A stretch of DNA of 64,000 nucleotides from Simmondsia chinensis (GCA_018398585.1 JAGTTD010000022.1:10331501-10395500); one strand, 5' to 3'; counted from the stretch's first letter, positions 10,669-21,925 are shown. Numbers and translations: made by a program. Notes: generated by a model from the letters alone, not told the origin.

Positions 10669-11218
10669 TTTTTAAGATCGAGATTAAATCTTGATCTTAA
10701 CCTAAGATAAAGAGAGTATGGGATGAGAAAGAAGTGAAGGAGATGAGAAAATAGAGAGAGTTAGATGAGAGAAAGAAGGTTTAATCTCAAAGAGATTGGT
10801 TTGATATTTTCATTGAATGAGTAAAAATTACACAAGACTAGCTACTTATAAGAATCTAGTACATTGGATCAAGAAATAAACTCCTAACCTACTAACTAAT
10901 GAAAATATCTAAAGTATTGAAAATATCTAACTAACTAAAATATCTACTAACTAGCACCTAAAGCATTGGTGCCAAGATACTACCTAAAGCCCAACTGTAA
11001 CCTGATTCTGCAGGTTATTACAATGCAGGTCATTACAATGCACTTTATTACCACTCATAGCTAGACAATACTTAACCAAGACCAATACATCTTTATTAGC
11101 TAACAACCCCAAAATATCAGCACCAATTCAGCCACATAACAGCCCCCAGTAGCAGCTACTAGTTGCATACTGACACAGCATTAAACCCTCTCAAGCCTTG
11201 GATTCTCGGATCATAACA
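10669..11218 (-). repeat. 5' LTR of a minus-strand gypsy element
   Basis: About 550 bp. On the minus strand it starts TGTTATGATCCGAGA and ends TCTCGATCTTAAAA next to the primer site, a slightly decayed inverted pair. Inside, in the + reading, are 'gggatgagaaagaagtgaag' stretches shared with the solo LTR at 5821-6340 and the chromovirus LTRs. The matching 3' LTR was not found; the left part is replaced by a MITE and LINE fragment. Confidence 0.6.
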
Positions 11219-12060
11219 TTATCTTTGTTAAATTTCACAAAACGTTACTAATTTTAGGATCGTTGAAAGCGTTGACAAAATGCTGTCCTAACATTGGAGA
11301 TTAAGCTTACAAACGACGATAGAAAAAACAAACGAAATAAAAAATGAGTACATAGCGATTTAACGTGGTTCGGTCCTAACTGACCTACTCCACGGTTCCC
11401 CCTACCACTAGAGAGTTCTATTTTATTAATATTACGAGCCAAAAAATTACAACTAGAGAAATTAAAAAGCGCTTTCCATCAAACCAAGCTATTAATTACT
11501 GACCTTTCTTTAAATCAACGAAAATTAACAAAAGAAACGAATAACTTAAAGAAAGAGTAAGAAAAATATACCTACTCCTTGCTTGGTGCTACAGTACGAC
11601 ACGGTCCTAGACCAAGTCCCTTCTTGATCTCACTACGTGGATCACAACACCCTTAAGCTAAGTAACTCACCATTAACGAGTTTAGAAGCACGAAAACTCT
11701 AGGAGAAGGCCTATGCCATGGAGAACCACTGTGAGGAAGAGGAGGAAAATGAGAGGGCAAATGAGGTTCTGATTTTTCACAGTGAAAAAAGCAAGCCTTA
11801 AATATACAACCGACCCTCAATCCAAGTAAGGCTCATTTCATCTGTCCAAATGAAGGAGATCAAAGGCCAAGATGCACTCAAAACAAACACAACATCAAGC
11901 TACTAGCAAGAGACACGTGGCTCAACATGAGCCTTCGGATCAAAGCAAGATCGACGGCCCACAATGCACAAAACAGACCCATTTTTGGATCGTTGGATGT
12001 GCGACGCGTGACGCAATCGTGTCTCTCCATTTCAAATGAATAGGTTATGCGGCTGCCATT
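11219..12060 (-). repeat. Remnant of a Ty1/copia-like LTR and unassigned sequence
   Basis: At 11345-11420 the sequence 'gatttaacgtggttcggtc' followed by 'ctactccacggttccc' is a block common in plant copia LTRs, here in the orientation seen in minus-strand elements. No protein-coding frame is convincing, and the ends cannot be defined. 11870-12060 shows nothing identifiable. Confidence 0.4.
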
Positions 12061-12207
12061 GACCCTGAGCAATCAAATGAAGTTGTGGAGCCTTTAGGTG
12101 AGGAGATTTTTCACAGCTAACAGGAAGCACTAGTAGGTTTTGGGAGAACGATAATGTCATGGGATGTGGCTTTTGGTCTCCTGTTGGCCTAGACACTTGG
12201 AAGCGGA

Positions 12208-12312
12208 CTAACATATTCGAGACCTTTGTAAATTGTGGGATTAGAACACGTAGACTTGTTATCGATGGGGGAAGTTCCACGAATGTTATATTCGAGTCCG
12301 CTTTTTTCCCAT
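12208..12312 (+). pseudogene. Decayed Ty3/gypsy aspartic protease segment
   Basis: The + frame reads IFETFVNCGIRTR, then LVIDGGSSTNVIFES, then a stop. This resembles the protease of plant gypsy elements, in which '(L)(V/I)IDGGS..N(V/F)' surrounds the catalytic Asp. No flanking gag or reverse transcriptase is readable. It is a small isolated fragment. Confidence 0.45.
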
Positions 12313-12531
12313 AAAGCATGTGATAACTGGACAGAACCTGACACGAGGTCTAATTGCATACGGTATGTCGGGCACGACCGTTTGGCTGCAAAGCTCATGA
12401 TCCATATTTTCTCTGCCGCTATATGAGTATACTTAGTGTTACATTGTGTTTGGAATTTTTCTTCACCAAGACTCCCTGTTAATTTGGTCAAGAAGACCTA
12501 CTGTTATTTGATCTCAAACACTAGAAGAGTA

Positions 12532-12654
12532 ACTCTAGTTATCAATGCCTTTGAAATAATTTTAATTCTTTAGAAAATTCAATAAATTGAGTACTCTAGT
12601 TATCAATGCCTTTGAAATGATTTTAATTCTTCAGAAAAGGCAATAAATTGAGTA
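12532..12654. repeat. Two-copy tandem repeat, period 61 bp
   Basis: 'actctagttatcaatgcctt' begins both units (12532 and 12593). They differ at about five positions, including taga/caga and attc/aggc. Surrounding sequence (12331-12789) holds no recognisable gene. Confidence 0.75.
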
Positions 12655-12789
12655 TAATGTGACTCTTAGGCTGATGTTACTGTTTCTGTCTTCATGGTGT
12701 GTGTTCTTGTGTCTTTTTCTTATCATTATCTTCTGATGGTATTTGATCTTTTCATATTTCTATTTATCCTTTACTTAATATAGTTCTAT

Positions 12790-13247
12790 TTCAAGTAACT
12801 CATGGATTCCGGGGACCCATTACGTGATTGGTTGCTAAGTAACAATATTTTGTGATGGCCTTCACAACCATGTTTGTTTCTCGATAACAATGCCAAAATT
12901 TCATATTTTGTTCCCTCCATGTTGTATTCAGTATGCGATTCTCCATTTTTTGACTATCCCATAGGGTAGTGAAATCTCCTTAATCGCATCGATCATAATC
13001 TCATGATCATTTTTGATTTGAATATTCCTAACCCCATGCCAACAGCTCGCAGAATGCCATCTTTGGCAGCGATTGCTTCAACCATAATGATGGGGGCTTT
13101 CCCAAACTGTGTAATCCTCGCAACAAGGAACCTACCTGCACCGTCTCTAATTATGCAGCCTGCGACCCATTGACAAATTTTCACCTTCTCCATGGGTCTT
13201 TGATAAGTTTGTCTCAGCAAGCTCATAAATTTTGCATGCTTCTGCAA
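12790..13247 (-). pseudogene. Non-LTR type RNase H (RVT_3) domain remnant
   Basis: From 13247 leftwards the minus strand reads ICQWVAGCIIRDGAGRFLVA, then EAIAAKDGILRAVGMGLG, then IMIDAIKE-like and, after stops, CEGHHKIL near 12850. This follows the plant RNase H-like domain found at the C-terminus of L1 LINEs and in host 'putative RNase H' proteins ('G.I.RD..G.....F.......EA.A...GL..A...G'). The first catalytic Asp region lies upstream and is not preserved. It could be a LINE remnant or a decayed host paralogue. Confidence 0.5.
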
Positions 13248-13434
13248 GTATCACTTCTGTTTTGACAAATTATCTATATTTTTTCTTGATTGGAAATCGG
13301 GATACTTGGTGTTCCAAAAATAAGAAATAGAGATACTTGGATTTCTGCCAAGGGTTTCTACCATACAATTGTGAAGCATGGAATCAAATTATGGTTCATA
13401 GTGGCTTCGCAGAAGCGGGATGTTGCGGTCCTTT

Positions 13435-13495
13435 ACATTTCAGGGCGCATCAATTGCGTTGAGGTTTATAGGACATTTCAGGGCGCATCAATTGC
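13435..13495. repeat. Short tandem duplication, period 38 bp
   Basis: The 23-bp sequence starting acatttcagggcgcatcaat occurs at 13435-13457 and 13473-13495 without mismatch. Confidence 0.8.
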
Positions 13496-13644
13496 TTTGG
13501 AATATAAGTTGCTATTAAGCCTTTTGTTTGCAAATATTTGAATGAAAAACCTTATCATTAATTTTAATACCGCATTGATAGTTTTGAACTTATAAACACA
13601 TTTATGAACACATTCTATTGTGCTGAGGTTTGATGTCTCTTATG

Positions 13645-16600
13645 CAAGGTTATCAAAATCGGGATTCTACGTAGATTCGACGAGGGGTTAGCAGAATCAG
13701 AATTGTAGAATCGAATCGAGAATCGTAAGATTCTACCTTCTGTGTAAGTAAATTATTTATATTGACAAAATTAGTATAGTAATTCTCAAATATATAATAA
13801 AGAACATCAAAAAGTCCACAACACAATAGTTTTACAATACATTAAAAATCCAAAGATAGGAAGAGTAACATCATTCTAACAAACATAAGCTCAAGTCTCT
13901 CAACTCATATAGCACCATCAAATTCATATCCGAAATCAAAGTTACTGTCGTCAATATCATTTGCAGTACTAGTGTTTGTATTTCCACCATCATTAAGAGA
14001 ATCATCCCTAATGGTAGCATCATCTCCAACCAAACCTTCCATATCATTTGAGGCGACGATTCCACTTGCATCAACTTCATTATCACCACCACCGCCACCG
14101 CCGCCACCACCACCACCACCACCACCGTCATCATCACTAGCAGCAAATATCTCCATACTATCCATATCTCCACCTTAAGGAAAGAATACAAATCAATTAT
14201 TAAAAGAAAGTAATAAAGTTGGACAAAATATTATTGAGATAATAAAATGATGAGACATATAATCGACTTACCCACTTCTCTCAAATTGGATAAATGAACC
14301 CGCCCATCTACATCCTCTTCGTTATCAAGTGCTTATCTAGCCTCATTCTAAGCAGCCCTGTCTAGGGCATCTAACCAATTTGCTTCTGTTGGAAGGACGA
14401 GTTCCTCCCTCTCCGTTAGCCATTCATCATCAGAAGGAATATCATCCAAAGAAATGGGCTGTTGAATTATACTTGATCTCTTCTTGTGTCGATTTCTTAA
14501 CTTCAAGTAGTACATCACAAAAACCTAATCATTCATTTTTTGTTAATGAAGATGGTTTCTTCTCTGTGTGCACCATTTCAAATGCACTCCAATTTCTTTC
14601 ACACCTAGAAGAGCTACATGTCAAATTTAAAATTCTAATAGCAAACTTCTTCAACTCAGGACATCCATCGCCATAGGAGTCCCATCAATCAGCTGTATTT
14701 GATATGCAGAATTTAATAAATCTAAAATTGAACTAAAAACAAATTCAAAGGATGGAATGTACTCGGGTTTTTCTTTGTTGTGGCTACTGTTGTTGGTGCT
14801 CCAAAAAGTCCCCTTGCATTTTTGAATGCATCAATATGTAAATCTATCTTCACTCTCTCTTCAGGATTAGAAATCATTCTTTGCAGACAATTGTATAACC
14901 CAATTTTTATTTCTGCACTAGGTTTGAATTTGGGACTATATTGAAAATGAGGATTCAAATAGTACGTTGTAGCATGCAATGGCCTATGTAGCTGAGATTC
15001 CCATCGCTCGTCAATGATTTTCCATACGGGCTTATTGCTATATCAAAAGTAAGAAAGGAGATTCTCAAATTGACAATAAAGAAAGTAATATAGAAATATT
15101 AACACCTAATAAAAGTCCAAAAAGCTTAAAATATTTAAATTGCACAAAATAATTATTTCAATGAAGTGGAAAGTTACTGTTTTTGAATGTTATTGAAATT
15201 TTCTTTGATTTGCTCTTTTGCCCTATCCATTGCTTCATAAATGGGCTTTCATCAGAGTTGACCATGCGAAGCACCTTAACTAGAGGTAGTGCTGCTCGTA
15301 ATACAACAATTAGGCCAAAAAACCCATCTATCCAAAGCAATTTTTTTAACATTCTTCCCTTCCTTTACTTTGGCAAATCTACTGGTCTTCCACTTGTTTG
15401 ATGAAAACATGGTGAGCAAAGCAACCTTATGCTCATGAAGGCATCGCAATGTTAAGTATGAGGTTGCAAATCATCGGGTGACAGTTGGCCTAATTAACTC
15501 CTTTCCACGTGTGAACTCTAGCATCCACGCAAGAAGCATAGTCCTTGAATACATAAATGTGGTTATCCTTCTAGCTTTTACGATTGTTTCAGCATGGACT
15601 TTAGTTTTCTTGTCAAAATCCTCCAACATTAAGTCTATACAATGAGCAGCACAAGGAGTCCAAAACAACTTATTCCTCTTTTCCATTAATTTTTCACCGG
15701 CAGCGTTATAATTTGAAGCATTATTAGTGAAAACTTGTACAACAATTTCTTCTCCCACCTTTTGAACAATGGCATCTAACATGCCTAACACCCTCTCAGC
15801 AGTTTTAGAAATATCAAAAGTGTCAATGGATGACAAAAAAATTGCTCCCTTAGGGCAATTGGCAAGAAAGTTGCATATTGATCTTCGTTTCCCATCAGAA
15901 CAACCATCTGACATAATAGTACATCTTGTTTTTTTTCCATTCTAACTAATACTCTTCAAGCATCTCTAAAGTGGATAAAACTTATTTTTGTAAAAATGTG
16001 ACTCGAATTTCATGATGAGAGGGAGGTTTAAGTCCAATGCCATACCTTCCAATTTTGTCAACCATAAGTGTGAATTCTGGATTATTCACCACATTAAAAG
16101 AAATGGCACTAGTGTAGAAAAATCGAGCAATTTGTTGACAAACTTCATCTCTTTCCTCCCTCTTAATCATTTGTTTTAGTGTTGCTTGAGCTCTTGGTCT
16201 CCTTAAATATGCTTCCATTGCTCCTCTTCCCTTTAAATCTCAGATCTCATTCTCATTACATGAATCATCTCCTATATCATGCAACTTTCTTTTCTTTTTA
16301 TCAGTTTCATTCGCGGCAGCTTGCAAAATATTTAGAAACTTCTTTTTTACATCATCTGGAACCTGAAGACAGGGCTCAACATTATTACGGGTGCCGGCAA
16401 GATGATGTTTTAGTCGAAATATGCCACCAGAACGAACAACTCCACAATATCGGCATTTGACCTTTGTTGGATTGTCATCAACCTCAAATCTATGTACCCA
16501 ACCTGGATCTAATTTTTGACCTGGAGCATTTATTTTCTTTGATTTTCCAGATGTAGAAGGTCGAGAAGTTGTATTAGACGCCATATAAACTACAATAACA

Positions 16601-17575
16601 AATTAGATAAAATTTTATAAGCATATCACAATTGAATAAAAGAAACCTAAATGTAAACTCTTATATGTATAAATTGAGTATATGAATGACATAAGTAAAA
16701 ACATTTGAACTAAGACTAAAATTATATTAGTTATACTCTCAAAATTTAAGTACTAAAATAGTAAAAACCCAAACGTAGTTTTACAAATTAAGCCCAAATG
16801 TAATATATAAACCCTATGAATGACATAAGTAAAAACTTATGAATTAGGACTAAAATTACATTAGTTAAGCTCTCAATTTCAGTACTAAAATAGTAAAACC
16901 TCCTTAAGATATACAGTTGTATGTAGATTTTTACTTCAATAGTTAATAGAAAATATAAAATCAAAGATGAGATTAATATTGAAAGTTAGGGCTTAATATA
17001 TTATACAAAAATGTAGACAAACACATTAAAATCTAAATTATTTGAGTTTTGGCATTGAAACTAACCTTTTAATTAAAGAAAGGACCAAGGATGGTAGGCG
17101 GAGAGCACGGATGAGATGAGAGTTGATAGATACCACATCGGCTAACAAAGAGACCGGAGGTTGGACCGATGAGCAGAGATTTAGCGGTTGGATGGTGGCG
17201 GAGAGTGCGGTGGTTGTCGTTGGAGTTGGAGAGACGAGTCGTCATTGTCGAAGCAGGGGAGAGCGTCGTCGTCATCTCTAGCGAAGCGAGAGAGAGGAGG
17301 TAGCGTTTGTTGAGTGAAGCAGGGGAGGCAAGGCAAAAGCAGGAAATTTTTTTTTTATTATTTTTTAATTTAACACGTGACTTGCACGTGACATATACTG
17401 TCTTTGAGCTGAATCGGCTCAGAATCACGATTTTACTGATTCTTAGGCGATTCTGATGCGATTATGCTCTAATTCTACTCGAGTACGATTTTTTTAGCGA
17501 TTTAAATCAATAGGTTAAAGTAAAATCGTAAAATCGAACGATTCAACAATTTGAAACATGATTTTAACAACCATG
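13645..17575 (-). mobile_element. hAT transposon with transposase pseudogene, in a helicase intron
   Basis: 3.93 kb. The left end CAAGGTTATCAAAATC and the right end, read inward as CATGGTTGTTAAAATC, match at 13 of 16 positions. The flanks are CTCTTATG (13637-13644) and TTCTTACG (17576-17583), an 8-bp duplication with 6 identities, typical of hAT in size. AATCG-rich repeats ('gattcta', 'agaatcg') fill both subterminal regions, as usual for transposase binding regions. The coding part lies on the minus strand. It sits upstream of the helicase exon at 17730 and is therefore probably intronic. Confidence 0.85.
13905..16584 (-). pseudogene. hAT transposase (BED zinc finger, DUF659, hAT C-terminal domain), broken
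   Basis: Reading from ATG at 16584: a BED-type zinc finger (GWVHRFEVDD, CRYCG, GGIFRLKHHLAG; about 16360-16510), an in-frame TGA at 16238-16240, then MEAYLRRPRAQ (16218 on). After a frameshift comes the DUF659/RNase-H-like core with MSDGCSDGKRRSICNFL, VQVFTNNASNY and WTPCAAHCIDLMLED (15914-15471). RGLFGAPTT and LNPHFQYSP follow near 14790-14960, and the dimerisation block with CERNWSAFEMVH near 14570-14610. The frame ends with an acidic tail containing 14 consecutive Gly encoded by a GGN repeat (14088-14130). Several stops and shifts mean it cannot be translated whole, but the domain order is complete. Confidence 0.85.
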
Positions 17576-17729
17576 TTCTTACGGGGGAGCTTTTGCATAT
17601 CTTGTTGGTTCATGGAGCTATTAAATTTTGAACAAGTATATGTGGAATATTCATTTTTGATGATGAGGTCATCCATCTACTTCAGTAGACGTGATTGATT
17701 TTGAACATAGGATCTGCTGTATAGTGCAG

Positions 17730-19445
17730 GTGCTGTATTCAATTTGGTCTGTGATCACAGAGACAACATGGTGATGGAAAAGATAGAGAAGTTTTTTGGG
17801 ACGAAAGTTACTGAGGTGATGATAAATTCTACTTTTGAAACATTCTTTCCCATTGAATGGGTCGTATGAGCTATGATTAAGGATTTCGTTACCTTTGTCC
17901 TAGAAAGGATAGACACATACGGCATGTTGACTGCGAAAATTTTCTAGTTCTCCATGAAAACTTTCCAAAACCCAGTGTTTTCTATGAAAACATGTTGGGA
18001 AAGACCTAATCTTCAAATATTTTTAGAGAACATGGTTTTCCATGGATTTTTCATTGTGTTAGAAATTGTAAAATGTGCTTATCTTGTTTCCCGGGTTTTC
18101 TTTTCTTAATCAATGGGGGTGTTTGTCCTCGGACACAACCTCCCTTTAGGGTCGCACCTCAAGGGGTAAGGCTGCGTACATCCCATCTTTCCCCAGACCT
18201 TGCATATGCGGGAGCCCTTGAGGCACTGGGATTATTATTGTTGTTGTTGTTGTTGTAATCAATGGGGGCGTTTCCCTTACTTTCTAAATTTGTGAACATT
18301 TTTCAGTTTTCCTTTTCTATACAAAACACTCTGAAACTAGGAAAATGTTACGGTGAAGTGAATTTCAAATCTCTTGACAAGGAAAGAAATCATTAGGTGA
18401 AAGCATAATGGGGATATGGCCTGCTTCAGTTAGCTGTATCATGAACCTTTTACCGGAAATAGAGGGCCTTGCTCTAGAAACAGAGGGGCTATCCGAAATA
18501 TTGTGCACGCACATTCATGCGCATGTACGTACTTTTATAGTCCATCCGTTGGAACATGAAGTACTGGTTAAATACTACGGATGAAGCGCTAGGCTCTGTT
18601 TAGTTGGATGGAAGATGTTATTCCTTTTGGAAGTGTTTTTTGATGTGAGATTCCATGTGGAGAAGTTTCTCTTCCATAACAATGATGCCGTTCATTCTCT
18701 TTGAGAGGACCCTCTCCTTTCAGTATGAGTTCCTCTTAAGCAGGTATTTGGGTCAAGTTATGTGCACTTCGACCCTTTCTCCGCTTGCATGGGCAACAAG
18801 CATTTAAAGATTTCGCTACGTGGAATAGGGTAGTTTGGCCCCACAAATGTAGGGGCCTATTTCATATCATTTTTGCTTGTTCTTTCTTTGCAAACCATGT
18901 TCTCTTTTTATGGTTCTTTTTGTTATTTAGTTTTTTTCGTAGTTTAGAAGAAAACTAAAAATTATAAACCAAAGACAAGAGAGAAAGTTCATTTCCTTTT
19001 CAAATTCAAAAACCAAAAATTGTAGATAAAAAACAATACCCAACATGCTTTAGTGGTAATGTTCAACCAAAAAAATGAAAAGCTATAGTGGTTGGCCAAG
19101 AAAAGAGCATCTAATTGCATCTCAGACTTCATGCTTCATGCACTGGGTCGGTGTGTCCTATGCTTTCACTTAAGTGAATTCCTTAGGGTTTCTTCAGATT
19201 AGTGTTACCATTGGCACTAATGCATTGGATTCCATCATAGCTCTTGAATTCATACTCTTAATCTACATAAAAACAAGATGGAACTTCCTCCGACCAAATT
19301 GAGCCCATGTTGTCGAAACTCAAAATGGAGAAAATCATTTTTGACGGTTGATGCTCTAACATTGATTCATGATGTCTTGCAGGTGCCATCATGGGATAGC
19401 GATGAGGATTTTGAAGTTGCTCTCAAGGAGGCGGGCTTGCTTTAA
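17730..19445 (+). CDS. RH38: DEAD-box RNA helicase 38 (LOS4-like), last two exons
   Basis: Exon 17730-17815 follows an AG acceptor (atagtgcag) and reads (G)AVFNLVCDHRDNMV then MEKIEKFFGTKVTE, and ends at a GT donor. The last exon, 19383-19445, follows tcttgcag, starts VPSWDSDEDFEVALKEAGLL and ends at TAA. The phases agree (28 codons after 2 bases, then 20 codons plus stop). This is the C-terminal end of the helicase C domain and tail of the plant DEAD-box helicase involved in mRNA export at the nuclear pore; the function is known for the Arabidopsis LOS4 family. Both exons are free of stops, unlike everything around them, so this looks like a genuine host gene. Its upstream exons are not visible between 1 and 17729. 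Either they lie outside the window, which would need a very long, transposon-filled intron, or the gene is truncated. Confidence 0.8.
18125..18255 (+). mobile_element. RTE LINE 3' end only (copy C), inside the helicase intron
   Basis: A 131-bp insertion that starts gtcctcggacacaacc, contains 'aaggctgcgtacatcccatc' and 'gcgggagcccttgaggcact', and ends in a (TTG)n tail. It is flanked by an 18-bp target duplication (18107-18124 and 18256-18273, 17 of 18 identical; core AATCAATGGGGG). This is the minimal piece of the family that was still inserted, consistent with target-primed reverse transcription that stopped early. It could equally be called an Au-SINE-like copy lacking its head. Confidence 0.85.
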
Positions 19446-19900
19446 GCAAATGTGCACCGGTTAAATGATGTTCTGGGTCAAGACAACTTCCATCCAGCCA
19501 AGGAATATGTAAAAGAAATATTTATTGATTATGATCTCTGCGCCGCTAGTTCAATTGTTTTGTGAGTTCTGCCTTGGGGTCTGGTGGGGTTTGTTTCTGC
19601 TTCGCATATTAGCTCTCTTTCGTTCGTGTGTTGCTTGTGAAGTTTTCCAATTAGGTGCTTTATTAGGTCCTTCAACTATTATTATCAGCCGAGCTGTTAT
19701 GTATATGTTCATTTCTAAGTTTCTGAGGTTTAGCCAAACGATTGCTTTGGTTATGGATAATGCTATAATGAGTTTCTCTGCGAACAGTTCTTAATGCGTC
19801 CTAGAATGGGTAAGCAAGTAATGATGCAGATGACAAGTGCAGGTAAGCGTGCAAATTTGAGCGTTTTAATAAATAAATAGTAGACAAGTCTTGTTATTGG
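19446..19900 (+). other. Probable 3' UTR of the helicase gene
   Basis: Directly follows the TAA stop. The sequence is T-rich with no domain in any frame. An AATAAA hexamer at 19868-19873 could serve as the near-upstream polyadenylation signal. The extent is a guess. Confidence 0.4.
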
Positions 19901-20453
19901 GTTGTAAATGGCGATGGAGATTAAGGAAAGCCTTAGCGGTTACTCCATTAAAAGAAATTTCCCTCCCTTTTATTTAGCAGGCAAAAGGAGCGTTAAATGT
20001 TAAACTGTGACTGTATTGGTTTACAATCGTTGCATTAATTCTTTGTAACACTCTTAATCCATTATTTCCTTACACAGTTGCGGCAAGAGAAAAGGCGAGA
20101 GCATAAGACTCTGCAACATTTTAAAGAAAAAAGCAAAGAATTAATCAGAAAGCAATGCGTATGTACATGAAGTAACATAAAGTTTCTGTGGATTCATTTC
20201 CCCGTCATCTATCTTTTTGAATCTTTCTAGTTAGTCGTAGGATTTTTTTTTAATAGTCTTTGAAATTAGGTTGTACTGTTTTCAATTTTATCTTATGCAA
20301 ATTTAGAATTTTGAAAATAGAATCAATTTGTATTTACAACATAAATGGTAGCATCAGCTTCTTTGAACCGAGATGGACAATTTGTGCCTACCACACATTT
20401 GCTCATAGAAGTTATAAGGCCATGCCACGCACAAAACAAAATCTTAATGAGAT
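19901..20453. other. AT-rich sequence downstream of the helicase gene, nothing identified
   Basis: No reading frame with recognisable motifs and no repeat shared with other parts of the window. It is likely intergenic, possibly including more of the 3' UTR. Confidence 0.4.
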
Positions 20454-20464
20454 ACATTTAAATT

Positions 20465-20649
20465 TGTCCATCATGGGGTGTCTCAGTTGGTGGCGTTTCC
20501 TACCCATGCGGTTATCGTTTAGGGGTTAGGACTTTGATTCTCGCTGAGGATATATTTATGACTTATCTACACATGGGGGCTTGTGTGCTGTTCTTATGGG
20601 TTAGAGTTGGCTAGAGCAACCCAATCTCTCGTTAAAAAAAAATGAAGGA
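20465..20649 (+). mobile_element. tRNA-derived SINE with poly(A) tail
   Basis: The head has a box-A-like tctcagttggtgg and a box-B-like gactttgattctcgc, spaced as in a tRNA promoter. The unit ends with an A9 tract at 20634-20642 followed by a few bases. It is flanked by an exact 11-bp duplication ACATTTAAATT (20454-20464 and 20650-20660). It is distinct from the TTG-tailed RTE family. Family name not recognised. Confidence 0.7.
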
Positions 20650-20660
20650 ACATTTAAATT

Positions 20661-21079
20661 CCACTCTTGTCATGGCGGCCGCTGTAGGTACTGCTATAAA
20701 TTTGTAACTGTTGCTGTAATTCATTAAATTAAAATTCGATTAAACACATTACTTTGCTGCATGCAAAGCAACGGACATGCAAAAATGGGTTTTAATGCAT
20801 AGGCTTACTGTGGAGATTAGAGTGAGAATTAACTCATTAAATACATGCGTATTGTGTGTTCACAGTAATGAAATGCTTACAGTCAAAATAATTATAAGGG
20901 TTTGTCTATCGTATATCCTTTGGGTGTATTAATTGCAATTTCATTTTTTTTCTTTTATTTTGATTATAGAAAAGTAGTATAGACCTATGAGTTATATTTA
21001 GTATCTTCCAATTAAAATATCATGCATTAATAAGTGTCATTTTTGTTATAAAAAAAAAATGTTAGTTCAAATTCCAATA
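20661..21079. other. AT-rich sequence, nothing identified
   Basis: No coding frame, no terminal repeats and no similarity to other stretches in the window could be found by eye. Confidence 0.4.
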
Positions 21080-21390
21080 TCAACTTGTGAGCCAATTCGT
21101 CCCATGTGGTCGTAATACCTGGAGGTAGTGACATTAACTACCTTTTGGCTTTGTCCTTGAGTGAGAATGGGAACAAACTCAAGCGAATTGTATCTCACTA
21201 AGCAACCCACCAAAATGGACTATTTGTTGTATCACCTGTATGATGGTGCGTTTGATTTCAAAATTATTAGCTTAAGTAGGTGGACGCCTAATGCTAGGCA
21301 AGCATCCATCAACAGTCGGAACCACATACTCTCTTAATGATATTTTGTCTTCACCTTACTCCGCCATTTCCTCGGTTTGCTTCTTTTCCT
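21080..21390 (-). pseudogene. Decayed gag of an Athila/Tat-type gypsy element
   Basis: The minus strand gives REYVVPTVDGCLPSIRRP, then ANNFEIKRTIIQVIQQIVHF and GGLLSEIQFA, then SHSRTKPKG. This follows the N-terminal gag of Athila/Tat elements ('...P.V......IRRP...ANNFEIKP..IQ.VQ...QFGG...EDP..HL..F.....'). Stops are present. It lies on the same strand as, and downstream of, the primer site at 21911-21925. Confidence 0.65.
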
Positions 21391-21910
21391 TGGTTTTTCG
21401 AAGTGTTTTTTTTTTTTAATCTCGGGATCAAAGAGAGTGATGTATCCTTCCTACAATCTTAACATATAAAAAAAGAAAAACTAAAACGAAAATAAAATAC
21501 ACTATGCGAATGACGTTGGATTTTGGTGTTCGGCTAATATCAATCGATCGATTGCATTGCTCGATGGATCGACCCCCAATTATGCATGAAAAGTTCTAGT
21601 TGCTGGTGGCTATTGATCGATCAGCAACAAGTTTCATTTAATCGGACCCGTTCAAGTGCGAAACGATTCAAATAGCGAAACGGATTAATCTTAAACCTAA
21701 TTAATTCCTAAGCCTAATGAAACATAATAATTCAAACCCCTAATTCAAAATCAAAATAATTATCTACAATTAAAAGCCTAGTTACTAAAAAAATAAATCT
21801 TAAATCTAATAATAAGCAATAAAATTATAAATGAAAAATGAAATTAATCTCCAAATTAGTACAAGTACTAATTGGTATTGATATCAATTAAACAAAAAGA
21901 ATCCCTAACA
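21391..21910 (-). other. Leader of the minus-strand gypsy element
   Basis: AT-rich region between primer site and gag; it has a T15 run near 21404-21418 and a cluster of palindromic ATCGATCGAT sequences at 21541-21625. No coding frame. Confidence 0.4.
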
Positions 21911-21925
21911 AAGGCGCCAAAAACT
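21911..21925 (-). other. Primer-binding site, TTGGCGCC type
   Basis: On the minus strand AGTTTTTGGCGCCTT directly follows the LTR end at 21926. TGGCGCC primer sites are typical of Athila/Tat elements, in agreement with the gag found downstream. Confidence 0.6.

Noticed and set aside
13972..14178. + strand frame with a polyproline run
   Set aside because: It is the antisense reading of the polyglycine tail of the hAT transposase.
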